Origin: Lampropedia hyalina DSM 16112
Lineage (GTDB): Bacteria; Pseudomonadota; Gammaproteobacteria; Burkholderiales; Burkholderiaceae_C
DNA: 64,000 nucleotides
Direction of reading: 5' to 3'
NCBI RefSeq assembly: GCF_900129055.1
Contig: NZ_FQUZ01000005.1
Span: 62,001-126,000 of the forward strand
Part shown: positions 9,145 through 18,883 of the stretch, in pieces
Layout: each line of letters starts with the position of its first letter
Numbering within the stretch: the first letter of the stretch is position 1
Made by a program: the position numbers and the translations under genes
The notes under the pieces: generated by a model
The model's database searches: none
The model's input: only the letters and a program-made list of their open reading frames with translations
What the model was told of the DNA's origin: nothing

Positions 9145-10422
9145 ATGACAAACCCATCCCAACCCTACCAGCAGCCCGATGCCACAGGGCATTTCGGCAT
9201 TTATGGCGGCAGTTTCATCAGCGAAACCCTGACCTATGCCATCGACGAACTGCGCCAAGCCTACGCGAAATACCAGAACGACCCAGAATTCATCGCAGAA
9301 TTCCAGTATGAACTGGCGCATTATGTAGGCCGCCCTTCCCCGATTTACCATGCCAAGCGCATCAGTGACGAAGCCGGTGGTGCGCAAATCTTTCTCAAGC
9401 GTGAAGACCTGAACCACACCGGTGCGCACAAGATCAACAACGTCATCGGGCAAGCATTGCTGGCCAGACGGATGGGCAAGCCCCGCATCATTGCCGAAAC
9501 CGGCGCAGGCCAGCACGGCGTGGCCACTGCCACCATCTGCGCCCGCTATGGCCTGGAGTGCGTGGTGTACATGGGCGCGGAAGATGTCAAACGCCAAAGC
9601 CCCAACGTCTATCGCATGAAGCTGCTGGGAGCCACCGTCGTTCCGGTGGAATCGGGCAGCAAGACCCTCAAAGATGCACTCAACGAAGCCATGCGCGACT
9701 GGGTCGCCAACGTGGACAGCACCTTCTACATCATCGGTACGGTGGCAGGCCCACACCCCTACCCGATGATGGTGCGCGACTTCCAGAGCGTCATCGGCAA
9801 CGAGTGCCTGGAGCAAATGCCTGCCATGTTCCAGCACCTGCACATGGCCCAGCAGCAACCCGATGCCGTGGTCGCCTGCGTGGGCGGTGGCAGCAATGCC
9901 ATGGGCATTTTCTACCCCTACATCCATCACACCGGTACGCGTCTGATCGGTGTGGAAGCAGCCGGACAGGGGCTGGACAGTGGCAAGCACTCCGCCAGCA
10001 TCCAGCGCGGCAGCCCCGGCGTGCTGCACGGCAACCGCACCATGATCCTGCAAGACGACAACGGCCAGATCACCGAAACCCACAGCATCAGTGCCGGACT
10101 GGACTACCCCGGTGTCGGCCCCGAGCACGTCTGGCTGCATGAAATCGGCCGGGCAGAATACGTCGGCATCACCGATGCCCAAGCCCTGCACGCCTTCCAT
10201 TACCTGTGCCGCGCCGAGGGTATCATCCCCGCGCTCGAATCCAGCCACGCCGTGGCCTACGCCCTCCAGCTTGCCAAGACCATGCGCAAGGATCAAGGCA
10301 TTCTGGTCAATCTGTCGGGCCGGGGCGACAAGGACATCGGCACCGTGGCCGATCTGTCCGGCGCGGACTTCTACGACCGCCCGTCGGAACGCGGCCATGC
10401 CGTGAAAGGAGGCCAACAATGA
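9145..10422 (+). CDS. trpB: Tryptophan synthase beta chain
   Basis: 425 aa PLP enzyme condensing indole with serine. The Schiff-base lysine is K96 in HTGAHKINN, and the PLP-phosphate loop [10 protein letters not shown] is clear. Upstream residues FGIYGGSF and the C-terminal [11 protein letters not shown] complete the family signature. The N terminus begins directly after the trpF stop and the end overlaps trpA by 4 bp, consistent with coupled synthesis of the alpha2-beta2 complex. Confidence 0.97.
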   Translation: MTNPSQPYQQPDATGHFGIYGGSFISETLTYAIDELRQAYAKYQNDPEFIAEFQYELAHYVGRPSPIYHAKRISDEAGGAQIFLKREDLNHTGAHKINNVIGQALLARRMGKPRIIAETGAGQHGVATATICARYGLECVVYMGAEDVKRQSPNVYRMKLLGATVVPVESGSKTLKDALNEAMRDWVANVDSTFYIIGTVAGPHPYPMMVRDFQSVIGNECLEQMPAMFQHLHMAQQQPDAVVACVGGGSNAMGIFYPYIHHTGTRLIGVEAAGQGLDSGKHSASIQRGSPGVLHGNRTMILQDDNGQITETHSISAGLDYPGVGPEHVWLHEIGRAEYVGITDAQALHAFHYLCRAEGIIPALESSHAVAYALQLAKTMRKDQGILVNLSGRGDKDIGTVADLSGADFYDRPSERGHAVKGGQQ

Positions 10423-11237
10423 ACCGCATCGCCCTCACCTTTGACCGCCTGAAGGCCGAAAACCGCAAGGCACTGATTCCCTACGTCACCACCGGCTACC
10501 CCCACGCCGACATCACCCCTGCCCTCATGCACGGCATGGTGCAGGCCGGGGCCGATGTGATCGAACTGGGGGTGCCGTTTTCCGACCCGTCCGCCGATGG
10601 CTCCACCATCCAGCAGGCCGGAGAACAGGCCCTGCGTGCAGGCATCGGCCTGCCCCAGGTGCTGGCCAATGTGCATACATTCCGCCAGCAGGACACCACC
10701 ACCCCCGTGGTGCTGATGGGCTATGCCAACCCGATCGAACGCTACGACCAGTTGCGCCGCCCCAACGCCTTCGTGGAAGATGCCGCCGCCGCAGGGGTTG
10801 ATGGCGTGCTGGTGGTGGACTACCCGCCCGAAGAATGCGAAGCCTTCGCCGCACAACTGCGCCAGCACGGGCTGGATCTGATTTTCCTGCTCGCGCCCAC
10901 CTCCACCGACGCACGCATCCAGCAGATTGCCGCCATTGCCAGCGGCTACGTCTATTACGTCTCCATCAAGGGCGTGACCGGCAGCAAGACCCTGGATGTG
11001 GCGCAGGTGCAGCAGATGCTGGAGCGCATCCGCCAGCATGTGGCCATTCCGGTCGGCGTGGGCTTCGGCATCCGGGACGCACAGACCGCACAAAGCATTG
11101 CACAGACTGCCGATGCCGTGGTGATTGGCTCCAAAATCATCGAACTGCTCAAAGACCAGCCCGCCGAAGCAGCGATTGCCGCCGCACAGGAGTTCCTGCG
11201 CGGCATCCGGGCAGCCATTGATGGCGATGCCCCGTAA
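10419..11237 (+). CDS. trpA: Tryptophan synthase alpha chain
   Basis: 272 aa TIM-barrel subunit that cleaves indole-3-glycerol phosphate. Catalytic residues E49 ([10 protein letters not shown]) and D60 (DPSADG) and the phosphate-binding GVGFGI loop are present. A perfect AGGAGG lies 6 nt before the ATG, inside the end of trpB, which is unusual strength for this cluster. A terminator follows 35 bp after the stop, so the transcript ends here; accD and folC, which often follow trpA in Betaproteobacteria, are absent. Confidence 0.97.
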   Translation: MNRIALTFDRLKAENRKALIPYVTTGYPHADITPALMHGMVQAGADVIELGVPFSDPSADGSTIQQAGEQALRAGIGLPQVLANVHTFRQQDTTTPVVLMGYANPIERYDQLRRPNAFVEDAAAAGVDGVLVVDYPPEECEAFAAQLRQHGLDLIFLLAPTSTDARIQQIAAIASGYVYYVSIKGVTGSKTLDVAQVQQMLERIRQHVAIPVGVGFGIRDAQTAQSIAQTADAVVIGSKIIELLKDQPAEAAIAAAQEFLRGIRAAIDGDAP

Positions 11238-11271
11238 ATCCTGAATCCGTGCCTTGCTGGCGCAGCATGAA

Positions 11272-11306
11272 AAAACCGCCTTGGTTCAAAATACCAAGGC
11301 GGTTTT
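11272..11306. terminator. Bidirectional terminator between trpA and bamC
   Basis: Stem CCGCCTTGG (11276-11284) with CCAAGGCGG (11294-11302), extended by A4/T4 on both sides, 9-base loop. The flanking A and T runs make it work on either strand, ending trpFBA from the left and dapA-bamC from the right. Confidence 0.85.
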
Positions 11307-11342
11307 GCTATTTTCGTTCAGCCTCAAAGGGCTATCTAACCT

Positions 11343-12482
11343 TTATTGCATGTCTTCCTGCAACAGCTTCACAATCGCGCTGGCCTGCTCGGCCGGAGCG
11401 GGTTCACCGGCTTCGGTGAGGATGCGCACCACCGCGCCTTCGGCCTGGGAGGTCACCAGAATGCGGTATTTGACCAGCTCGGAAGTCTGGCCAGAGCGGC
11501 CCAGCAGGCGACCGAAGAAGCCGGGCTTCTTGTCCTGATCGGCCTTGGCGACATAGCGCACATAGTAGAGGCCCTGGCTGAGGTTGCGGTCTTCGACGGT
11601 GAAGCCGGTGCGGTCCAGTGCCGTGCCGACGCGCCGCCAGGCACGGTCGAAATTGTCTTCGGGCAACAGCAAGGCGGGCACGCCCCCTGCCTGCACGACG
11701 CGCACCTGCGATTGTGGGCTGGTTTGGGTGGCAGCCGCCGCCGTGGCAGCGGTGACATCGGCTTGCAGGATGGCGCGGGACTGTTCTTCGCTGATGCCCA
11801 GCGTCACCATCAGGCGGCGCAGAAACTCGGCTTCGAGTTCAGGATCGTTCGGGCGCGGTTGCCAGATGGTGTTTTCCTTGGAAGGCGAGCTGAATTCTTC
11901 CGACATGCCTCGGTGGGTGATGAAGATGTCGGTGCCGCCATCGCTGCGGCGTTCCAGCCGGGTGCGGAACTTGTCGCGCTCGCCGGTGGAATACAGCGAG
12001 TCCAGCACCCGCCCGAGGGTGGCGCGGATCACGTCCTGCGGCAGTTTGGCGCGGTTTTCGGCCCAGTCGGTTTCCATGATGCCCAGTTCGGGCTGGTCCA
12101 TGGCCAGCACAAAGCCGTTGTCCAGCCAGAACTGGCGCACCGGATCCCAGAGAACATCGGGGCCGCGCGGGACGCTGAGCCAGCGCACGCCGTTTTCGCG
12201 CTGAATCTGCACGTCGGCCACGCTGCTGGCCGCCACGTTGCTGGCCGCACCGCGCTGGGCCTGCACGCCCAGCATGGCATTGGCAGAGACGACACCGCCG
12301 GGCACGTTGTAGCGGGCATCGGGCATGAGCTGGGTCAGGTCGGGAGGGACTTCCAGCGAAACGCCACGGCTGGCACTTTTATAGTCGATCTTGTCTTCCT
12401 GAAAGACCGAACAGCCTGACAGCACCACAGCGGTGGCCAGAAGGGTGGTCTTGAATGCAAGGGGCTGGGATTTCACGTTCAT
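11343..12482 (-). CDS. bamC: Outer membrane assembly lipoprotein BamC (NlpB)
   Basis: 379 aa. A lipoprotein signal peptide ends in the lipobox LSGC at about residue 23, followed by the unstructured DKIDYKSASRG...LEVPPDLTQL region that binds BamD in homologues, then two helix-grip domains (about residues 90-220 and 265-375). It is a subunit of the BAM complex inserting beta-barrel proteins into the outer membrane. The start at 12482 is supported by AAGGAACC just upstream; the frame is open further but lacks a signal peptide there. It is the second gene of the dapA-bamC unit, 65 bp after dapA. Confidence 0.9.
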   Translation of the reverse strand: MNVKSQPLAFKTTLLATAVVLSGCSVFQEDKIDYKSASRGVSLEVPPDLTQLMPDARYNVPGGVVSANAMLGVQAQRGAASNVAASSVADVQIQRENGVRWLSVPRGPDVLWDPVRQFWLDNGFVLAMDQPELGIMETDWAENRAKLPQDVIRATLGRVLDSLYSTGERDKFRTRLERRSDGGTDIFITHRGMSEEFSSPSKENTIWQPRPNDPELEAEFLRRLMVTLGISEEQSRAILQADVTAATAAAATQTSPQSQVRVVQAGGVPALLLPEDNFDRAWRRVGTALDRTGFTVEDRNLSQGLYYVRYVAKADQDKKPGFFGRLLGRSGQTSELVKYRILVTSQAEGAVVRILTEAGEPAPAEQASAIVKLLQEDMQ

Positions 12483-12547
12483 GGTTCCTTGTATGGGAAT
12501 GCGCTGTCGATGGCAGGTGCAGGGCAGGCCGCTGCACGCTGCGCCAG

Positions 12548-13444
12548 TCAGACCAGTTGCAGGTCTTGCAGGGCCTTTTCCACGACAGCGGTGTATCCGG
12601 CCGACAATGGAGTCATGGGAAGGCGCAATGTTCCGCCGATGATGCCCATGCGATGCAGTGCCCACTTCACGGGAATGGGATTGGCCTCGACGAACAGGGA
12701 TTTGTGCAGCGGCAGCAGGCGTTTCTGGATGTCCATGGCGCGGCGGGTATCGCCTGCCAGCGCGGCACGGCAAAGGTCGCTCATCAGGCGAGGGGCGACG
12801 TTGGCAGTGACGCTGACGTTGCCATGTCCACCGCAGAGCATCAGGGCCACGGCAGTGGGGTCATCACCGGAATAGATACCGAAGCCTTCGGGCACATCGC
12901 GGATGAGCCACTGGGCACGTTCGATGTTGCCGGTGGCTTCCTTGATGCCAATGATGCCGGGCACTTCGGCCAGGCGCAGCACGGTGTCGTGCGCCAGATC
13001 GGCCACGGAACGCCCCGGCACGTTGTAGAGGTAGATGGGCAGATCGCCAGTGGCTTCGGCAATGGCCTTGAAGTGCTGGAACTGGCCTTCCTGGGTGGGC
13101 TTGTTGTAGTAGGGCACGACCTGCAACTGGCTGTCCGCACCCACTTGCTGGGCATAGCGTGCCAGCGAGATGGCCTCGTGCGTGGAGTTGGCCCCGCAAC
13201 CGGCCATGATGGGCACCCGGCCAGCCGCCTGTTCGACGGCCACGCGAATGACTTCGTGGTGCTCCTGCACGTCGATGGTGGGCGATTCGCCGGTGGTGCC
13301 CACCACACTGATGCAGTCCGTACCCTGATCGACATGCCAGTCCACCAGTTTTCGCAGGCTGTCGTAATCCACGCTACCGTCTTCGTTGAAGGGAGTCACC
13401 AGGGCAACAATGCTGCCGGTCAAACGTACTGTGGCTGCTGTCAT
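12548..13444 (-). CDS. dapA: 4-Hydroxy-tetrahydrodipicolinate synthase
   Basis: 298 aa, first committed enzyme of the diaminopimelate/lysine pathway, condensing pyruvate with aspartate semialdehyde. The N terminus [19 protein letters not shown], the YNVPGR tyrosine motif and the Schiff-base lysine in GIKEATG are all visible. I chose the ATG at 13444 ([10 protein letters not shown]) over upstream in-frame codons because it matches the family N terminus. It leads the dapA-bamC pair, an arrangement conserved in Burkholderiales and gammaproteobacteria. Confidence 0.96.
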   Translation of the reverse strand: MTAATVRLTGSIVALVTPFNEDGSVDYDSLRKLVDWHVDQGTDCISVVGTTGESPTIDVQEHHEVIRVAVEQAAGRVPIMAGCGANSTHEAISLARYAQQVGADSQLQVVPYYNKPTQEGQFQHFKAIAEATGDLPIYLYNVPGRSVADLAHDTVLRLAEVPGIIGIKEATGNIERAQWLIRDVPEGFGIYSGDDPTAVALMLCGGHGNVSVTANVAPRLMSDLCRAALAGDTRRAMDIQKRLLPLHKSLFVEANPIPVKWALHRMGIIGGTLRLPMTPLSAGYTAVVEKALQDLQLV

Positions 13445-13593
13445 AAAAATCAGGGGTTGGCCTATAAAAACAGAAATGGGCAAGAACGGCCCGACTGCCA
13501 TTCTAACGATTTCATGGCTGGCATTCGCAATTGGCAGATGCCAGTACGCGACTGCTCGCTGTTTCCAAGAACCTGTTCACGATCTTCAGGCCA

Positions 13594-14538
13594 TCACCCC
13601 CACAGCACCGACTGCATGGAAATGGAGCCATGCTGGAAGCCAGCGTTGAAGAACTGCGCATTGTCGCCTTCGTGTGCAGCACCGGCGGCATACAGCAGCG
13701 GCAGATAGTGATCGTGCGTGGGATGCGCCAGCCGCATGGTCTCGCCCAGTTGCTGCACCTGCACCAGCGCGTCGGTGTCGCCGCTGGCAATGCGTTGGTG
13801 GACGTGCTGGTCGAAGGCGTGCGCCCAGTCGAATGCCTGATCGGGCGACGCATCCCGGCTCATGCGCCGCAGGTTGTGGACGATGTTGCCACTGCCCACG
13901 ATCAATACGCCACGCTCGCGCAGATGGCGCAACTGTCGCCCCAGCGCGTAATGCTCGGACAGGGGGCGTGAGTAGTCGATGCTCAACTGGATGACCGGAA
14001 TGCGCGCCTGCGGGAACATGGGCAGCAGCACCGACCAGGTGCCGTGATCCAGCCCCCACTCTTCGTGGTCCAGCCCCAACGGGGTCTGCGGCTGCGCCGG
14101 GTCGTGCAGCTCCTGCGCCAGTTGCCGCGCCACCTGCGGCGCGCCAGGGGCGGGGTACTGCATCTCGTACAGCGGCTGGGGGAAACCGCCAAAATCGTGA
14201 ATGGTGCGCGGGGTATCCATGCCGGTCAGGTACCAGCCTTCGCGGGTGAGCCAGTGCGCCGAGATGCACAGAATCAACTGCGGTGGCTCGGGGCGTTGCA
14301 GCAACTCCTGCCCCAGCAGTTCCCAGCGGTCGCGCCAGGCATTGCCGGGCAGCACGTTCATCGGGCTGCCGTGCCCTACAAACAGCACGGGCTGGCGGGC
14401 AGAGGGCTTGAGCGCATCCAGCCATTCGCCTGCCGGGGCCAGAGCGGATGCAGACTGCACCCAGCCGGCTCCCGCTGCACCAGCGGCCACGGTGGCAAGA
14501 CCGGACAGACCGGCCATATAGGTTCTACGGTTCATCAT
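13594..14538 (-). CDS. DODA-type extradiol ring-cleavage dioxygenase (YgiD-like), Tat-exported
   Basis: About 314 aa. The N terminus has a twin-arginine motif (NRRTYMAGL) followed by a hydrophobic Ala/Gly stretch, so it is probably exported folded through Tat. The mature part matches class III extradiol (LigB-type) dioxygenases of the 4,5-DOPA dioxygenase group: VGHGSPMNV (H56) and ISAHWLT supply metal-ligand histidines, with LDHGTWSVL in the middle. The natural substrate is not indicated by neighbours: dapA lies 149 bp upstream of its 3' end and a CoA-transferase gene diverges. Most YgiD relatives are cytoplasmic, so the Tat signal is noteworthy. Confidence 0.85.
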   Translation of the reverse strand: MMNRRTYMAGLSGLATVAAGAAGAGWVQSASALAPAGEWLDALKPSARQPVLFVGHGSPMNVLPGNAWRDRWELLGQELLQRPEPPQLILCISAHWLTREGWYLTGMDTPRTIHDFGGFPQPLYEMQYPAPGAPQVARQLAQELHDPAQPQTPLGLDHEEWGLDHGTWSVLLPMFPQARIPVIQLSIDYSRPLSEHYALGRQLRHLRERGVLIVGSGNIVHNLRRMSRDASPDQAFDWAHAFDQHVHQRIASGDTDALVQVQQLGETMRLAHPTHDHYLPLLYAAGAAHEGDNAQFFNAGFQHGSISMQSVLWG

Positions 14539-14717
14539 GAAGGGCTTTCTGTATCGTTGTGCTGGGTATCATGCGCAGGTGAAACTGCTTTCCAGGCATT
14601 GTAGAGAGCCTGTTCCGTGGGAAAAATCCCCCTGTACAGGCCATACTGTTGCATCTTTGGATGCAATCCACCGCCAGAATTCGCCCCGCCGTTACCCCCA
14701 ATCAGGAGACATACACC

Positions 14718-15608
14718 ATGAGCACCCGTTTTCTGCCCCTGCAAGGCATCCGCATCCTCAGCCTGGCCCTGAACGTCCCCGGCCCGGCCGCCCTCTATCG
14801 CTGTCGGGCACTGGGTGCGAGCTGCACCAAGCTGGAAGCCCCGCCGCCGCCCGGAAAGCGCACCGGCGACCCGATGGACATCTACAGCCCCCAGGCTTAC
14901 GACGAACTGCACGATGGCCTCGAAACCGTCCACGCCAACCTCAAGACCGAGGAAGGTCAGGCCATCCTGCACAGCCTGCTGGCGCAGTCGCAGGTGCTGC
15001 TGACATCGTTCCGGCTTTCGGCCACCCGCAAGCTGGGGCTGGACTGGGAGAGCCTGCACCCGCGTTACCCGAACCTGTCGCTGGTGCGCATCGTGGGCGC
15101 ACCGGGCGAACGCGCCGATGAAGCCGGGCACGACCTGACCTACCAGGCCGAGGCCGGACTGCTCAACAGCCTGTCCATGCCCACCTCGCTGTATGCCGAC
15201 ATGTCAGGGGCGTTGATGGCCAGCGAAGCCATCTTGCAGACGCAACTGGCCCGCCTGCAAGGACAGGGCAGCCAGCAGATCGAAGTGGCACTTTCGGAAG
15301 GCGCGCGCTGGATGGCATGGCCAGTGCGCTGGCACATGGTGCAGCCCGGCAGCGAAACGGGCGGCGCACATGTGGGCTACCGCCTCTACCCCTGCGCCGA
15401 TGGCCGCGTGGCACTGGCCGCACTGGAGCGGCACTTCGCGCTGTATCTGTGGCGGCAAATCCAGAACGATCCGGCACTCGACACCCCGCCCGACATGCAC
15501 AGCCCGGCCACTGCCGAAGCCATTGCCGCCTTCCTGCGCACCCGCACGCGCGCCGAACTGGACACACTGGCACAGCGGTTCGACATCCCGCTCTATACCT
15601 TGCCCTGA
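14718..15608 (+). CDS. CaiB/BaiF family (class III) CoA-transferase or racemase, short form
   Basis: 296 aa. The N terminus GIRILSLALNVPGP and the segment LGASCTKLEAP are typical of the CaiB/AMACR fold, and GHDLTYQAEAGLL contains the conserved aspartate (D139) used by alpha-methylacyl-CoA racemases. The usual length is 360-400 aa; here the C-terminal part is shorter, but the reading frame is intact. AGGAG stands 9 nt before the ATG. Probable substrate is a branched acyl-CoA, inferred from the GHD motif only. It converges on a small membrane-protein gene. Confidence 0.8.
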   Translation: MSTRFLPLQGIRILSLALNVPGPAALYRCRALGASCTKLEAPPPPGKRTGDPMDIYSPQAYDELHDGLETVHANLKTEEGQAILHSLLAQSQVLLTSFRLSATRKLGLDWESLHPRYPNLSLVRIVGAPGERADEAGHDLTYQAEAGLLNSLSMPTSLYADMSGALMASEAILQTQLARLQGQGSQQIEVALSEGARWMAWPVRWHMVQPGSETGGAHVGYRLYPCADGRVALAALERHFALYLWRQIQNDPALDTPPDMHSPATAEAIAAFLRTRTRAELDTLAQRFDIPLYTLP

Positions 15609-15626
15609 GATACTGACTGACTTTTC

Positions 15627-15908
15627 TTACTTAACAGGCAGTGGCCGCAACAGCAGCCACTGCACACTGGCCAGCACCACCACCAGCAGCGCGTAGGTCA
15701 GCATGGAGCCATCCTGCCCGGTCAGCGGCAAACCCAGCAGCAGCACCAGACTGCCACTCAAACCCAGGGCAGCCCAGTTGGCCAGCAGCGCGAGGCGGCA
15801 GGCATAGCCCTTCCAAATCACTCGGGTACTGAGGGCCAGCAACAGCCCCAGCCCCCAGGCGGGCAGGCACAGGCAGAGCAGATGAAAAAGCAGGGTTGGG
15901 AGGGGCAT
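15627..15908 (-). CDS. Small hydrophobic membrane protein, unknown function
   Basis: About 93 aa with three likely membrane spans (LLFHLLCLCLPAWGLGLLLA, a second around LLANWAALGLSG..., a third around YALLVVVLASVQWLLL). I do not recognise a family. The start is uncertain: the ATG at 15908 lacks a good ribosome site, and the frame stays open upstream into the 267-bp inverted-repeat element, which suggests the upstream part is not coding. It lies tail-to-tail with the CoA-transferase gene, 18 bp apart. Confidence 0.4.
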   Translation of the reverse strand: MPLPTLLFHLLCLCLPAWGLGLLLALSTRVIWKGYACRLALLANWAALGLSGSLVLLLGLPLTGQDGSMLTYALLVVVLASVQWLLLRPLPVK

Positions 15909-16058
15909 AACACGGGTCAAAGCCGCCTGTTGCAGCCATATCGGCGAAATAACGGAATGCCAGACCGCCACGCCTTGCGATGGCGCACCAGTGGGCCATG
16001 CACAAATCCAATCGCTGCGATAGCCAGTTTGCAAAGACAAACCGGTGCAATCGGCGCG

Positions 16059-16325
16059 GGGCGTATCATCCATGAGATTCACCCCCGCGTTGGAGTCCAA
16101 AAAGGCTGTGAGCAAGGCGCAAAACACAGCAAGGCTTTATTGCCTTGCGAGGCTTTGCAACGCCGCGCACGGCCTTTTTGGGCCCAACCCTTCGGGCCAG
16201 CGTGCCCCGACAGGCCACTCGTCGTTGCACACCTTGCCCGTATCGACATACGGGCGGCGGCGTGCGCCTAGATTGGCCTGTCGGGGCACACTGGCGCGGG
16301 GGTGAATCTCATGGATGACACGCCC
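16059..16325. mobile_element. 267-bp nested inverted-repeat element (MITE-like), upstream of hemA
   Basis: The ends are 31-bp inverted repeats (16059-16089 and 16295-16325) identical at 30 of 31 positions. Inside lie two further long hairpins. Hairpin A pairs about 16089-16110 with 16168-16188 with few mismatches. Hairpin B pairs 16195-16216 with 16274-16295 almost perfectly and has a smaller perfect hairpin, GCCCGTAT/ATACGGGC (16236-16255), at its centre. The whole element can fold into a three-way cruciform. No transposase or target duplication is visible. Short open frames inside it have no family resemblance. It ends 4 bp before the putative hemA -35 box. Confidence 0.75.
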
Positions 16326-16329
16326 TAGG

Positions 16330-16358
16330 CTGGCATACATCAACCGGCATTCTATAAT
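16330..16358 (+). promoter_or_regulatory. Putative sigma-70 promoter of hemA
   Basis: CTGGCA at 16330-16335, a 17-bp spacer, and a perfect TATAAT at 16353-16358. The predicted transcription start, 7 nt after the -10 box, is the A of the hemA ATG, so the mRNA would be leaderless. No Shine-Dalgarno is visible before the ATG, which agrees. Confidence 0.6.
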
Positions 16359-16364
16359 TCAGTC

Positions 16365-17660
16365 ATGGCAGTATGGACATTAGGCATCAACCACACGACC
16401 GCACCGATTGATCTGCGCGGTCGTTTTGCTTACGCGCTCGACCAGATTGCGCCGGCCCTGCACGCGCTGCGCCAGAATCTGGCAGGCCAGAGCAGCAATG
16501 CCGTGGAAACCGCCATTCTCTCCACCTGCAACCGCACCGAAATCTACTGCTGCGCCCCGGCCAGCCAGATGCAGACCTCGCTGGACTGGCTGGCGCACAG
16601 CGGCGGTGTCAGCCCCGAAGCCCTGCGCCAGCATTCCTACCTGCTGGAAGACGGCCAATCGGCACGCCATGCCTTCCGTGTGGCCAGCGGGCTGGACTCG
16701 ATGGTGCTGGGCGAAGCGCAGATTCTCGGTCAGATGAAAAACGCGGTGCGCGTGGCCGACAAGGCAGGCGCGCTGGGCAGTACGCTGAACCAGTTGTTCC
16801 AGCGTTCCTTCGCCGTGGCCAAGGAAGTGCGCACCAGCACCGACATCGGCGCGCACTCCATCAGCATGGCCGCTGCCGCCGTGCGCCTGGCCAATCAGTT
16901 GTTCGAGGATTTCTCGCGCCTGAAAGTGCTGTTCGTCGGCGCAGGCGAGATGATCGAACTGGTCAGCACCCACTTTGCCGCGCAACGCCCGGAATCCATT
17001 GCCATTGCCAACCGCACGCTGGAGCGCGGCCAGAAACTCGCCGACCGGCTGGGGGCACAGGCCGTGCGCATTGCCGATTTGCCGGCACGCCTGCACGAAT
17101 TCGACATCATCGTCACCTCCACCGCCAGCAGTGTGCCCATCATCGGGCTGGGCGCGGTGGAACGTGCCCTGAAAAAACGCCGCAACAAGCCCATGTTCAT
17201 GGTCGATCTGGCGGTGCCGCGCGACATTGAACCCGAAGTGAACGAGCACGACAACGTCTATCTCTACACCGTGGACGATCTGGCCCACGTCGTGCAATCG
17301 GGCAAGGCCAACCGGCAGGCCGCCGTGGAGCAGGCCGAAGCCATCATCGATACCGGCGTGCAAAGCTTCGTGCGCTGGCTGGAGCAGCGCAACCCACACA
17401 CCGGGGTCGTGCCGCTGATCCAGCAGCTCAACACCCAGGCCGATGCCTGGAGCCAGCAGGAAATCCAGCGTGCCCGCAAAATGCTGGCCAAGGGGCAGGA
17501 CGTGGATGCCGTGCTGCAAGCCCTGGCACGCGGCCTGTCGCAAAAAATGCTGCATGGCACAATGGCCGAACTGCGCAATGCCGACCAGATTGAGCGCGAG
17601 CAGACCACGCAACTCGTCTCCCGCCTGTTTCTGCGCGGTGAAGCCACCACAAGGCATTAG
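16365..17660 (+). CDS. hemA: Glutamyl-tRNA reductase
   Basis: 431 aa. It reduces glutamyl-tRNA(Glu) to glutamate-1-semialdehyde, the first step of C5 haem synthesis. The N terminus [16 protein letters not shown] and the catalytic cysteine C55 in [10 protein letters not shown] are present, then the NADPH domain with VGAGEMIEL and the C-terminal dimerisation helices. The start codon sits 6 nt after a consensus TATAAT, which suggests leaderless translation. Downstream, prfA follows after 122 bp without an obvious terminator; hemA-prfA-prmC is a conserved order in many proteobacteria. Confidence 0.97.
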   Translation: MAVWTLGINHTTAPIDLRGRFAYALDQIAPALHALRQNLAGQSSNAVETAILSTCNRTEIYCCAPASQMQTSLDWLAHSGGVSPEALRQHSYLLEDGQSARHAFRVASGLDSMVLGEAQILGQMKNAVRVADKAGALGSTLNQLFQRSFAVAKEVRTSTDIGAHSISMAAAAVRLANQLFEDFSRLKVLFVGAGEMIELVSTHFAAQRPESIAIANRTLERGQKLADRLGAQAVRIADLPARLHEFDIIVTSTASSVPIIGLGAVERALKKRRNKPMFMVDLAVPRDIEPEVNEHDNVYLYTVDDLAHVVQSGKANRQAAVEQAEAIIDTGVQSFVRWLEQRNPHTGVVPLIQQLNTQADAWSQQEIQRARKMLAKGQDVDAVLQALARGLSQKMLHGTMAELRNADQIEREQTTQLVSRLFLRGEATTRH

Positions 17661-17782
17661 CGACGCGCCCTGTCGGCTCTGCCACACTCCTGCGGCATGG
17701 CATTCCACCGGTGCGCGGCCCTCTCCCGCACCATTCCCCTGTCCCGAACCGCTTCAGATGCCCTGCCCTGCGGCCCCCGTCC

Positions 17783-18883
17783 ATGCAAACCTTTCTGATC
17801 CAGCAGCTTGAACGCTACACCGAACGCCTGCGCGAACTGGACTTCCTGCTCTCGCGCGAGGACATCATGGCCGACATGCAGCAGTACCGCCTGATCGCAC
17901 GGGAGCACGCCGAAGTCACCCAGATCGCCGGACGCTACGAACGCCACCAGCAACGCAGCCGCGATCTGCAAGTGGCCCATGAGCTGCTGGACGAACCCGG
18001 TTGCGATGCGGAAACCACGCTAATGGCCGAGGAAGAAATCGCCGATGCCCGCGAGGAGCTGGACAAGCTGGAAGCCGAAATCCAGCGGCTGCTGTTGCCC
18101 AAAGACCCCGACGATGCCCGCAACGCCTTTCTGGAAATCCGTGCCGGCACGGGCGGCGACGAATCCGCGCTGTTTGCCGCCGACCTGTTGCGCATGTACA
18201 CCCGCCATGCCGACAGCATGGGCTGGCGCGTGGAAATCATCAGCGCGACCGACAGCGAACTCGGCGGCTACAAGGAAGTGGTGATTCGCCTCGAAGGTGA
18301 TGGCGTGTATGGCCGTCTGCGCTTCGAATCCGGCGGCCACCGCGTGCAGCGCGTGCCCGTCACCGAAACCCAGGGGCGCGTTCACACCAGTGCCTGCACG
18401 GTCGCCGTGCTGCCGGAACCCGACGAAACCCAGGCCGTGCAGATCAACCCCGCCGAACTGCGCATCGACACCTACCGTGCCAGCGGTGCGGGCGGCCAGC
18501 ACATCAACAAGACCGATTCGGCCGTGCGCGTCACCCACCTGCCCACCGGCATCGTGGCCGAATGCCAGGACGACCGCAGCCAGCACCGCAACAAGGCCAA
18601 GGCCCTGCAAGTGCTGCTGGCACGCCTGCAAGAGAAAGAACGCAGCGAAAAAGCCACCAAGGATGCCGCCCTGCGCAAAGGGCTGATCGGCAGTGGCGAC
18701 CGCTCCGACCGCATCCGCACCTACAACTTCCCGCAAGGGCGGCTCACCGACCACCGCATCAACCTCACGCTCTACAAACTCAGCACCATCATGGAAGGCG
18801 ATCTGGGCGATGTGCTGAATGCGCTGGTCAGTGCCCGCGAAGCCGAACTACTGGCCGAGCTGGCCCCGGATGCCCTGCCATGA
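17783..18883 (+). CDS. prfA: Peptide chain release factor 1
   Basis: 366 aa, slightly longer than the ~360 aa norm. It recognises UAA and UAG and releases nascent peptides. The anticodon-like PxT motif is PVT at 192-194 within [13 protein letters not shown], and the catalytic GGQ is at 237-239 in [10 protein letters not shown]. The ATG at 17783 gives the family N terminus. The stop overlaps the prmC start (ATGA), coupling it to the enzyme that methylates its GGQ glutamine. Confidence 0.97.
   Translation: MQTFLIQQLERYTERLRELDFLLSREDIMADMQQYRLIAREHAEVTQIAGRYERHQQRSRDLQVAHELLDEPGCDAETTLMAEEEIADAREELDKLEAEIQRLLLPKDPDDARNAFLEIRAGTGGDESALFAADLLRMYTRHADSMGWRVEIISATDSELGGYKEVVIRLEGDGVYGRLRFESGGHRVQRVPVTETQGRVHTSACTVAVLPEPDETQAVQINPAELRIDTYRASGAGGQHINKTDSAVRVTHLPTGIVAECQDDRSQHRNKAKALQVLLARLQEKERSEKATKDAALRKGLIGSGDRSDRIRTYNFPQGRLTDHRINLTLYKLSTIMEGDLGDVLNALVSAREAELLAELAPDALP

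Noticed and set aside
16045-16343. Short open frames inside the 267-bp element
   Set aside because: They derive from the inverted repeats in several frames, lack ribosome sites and match no family.
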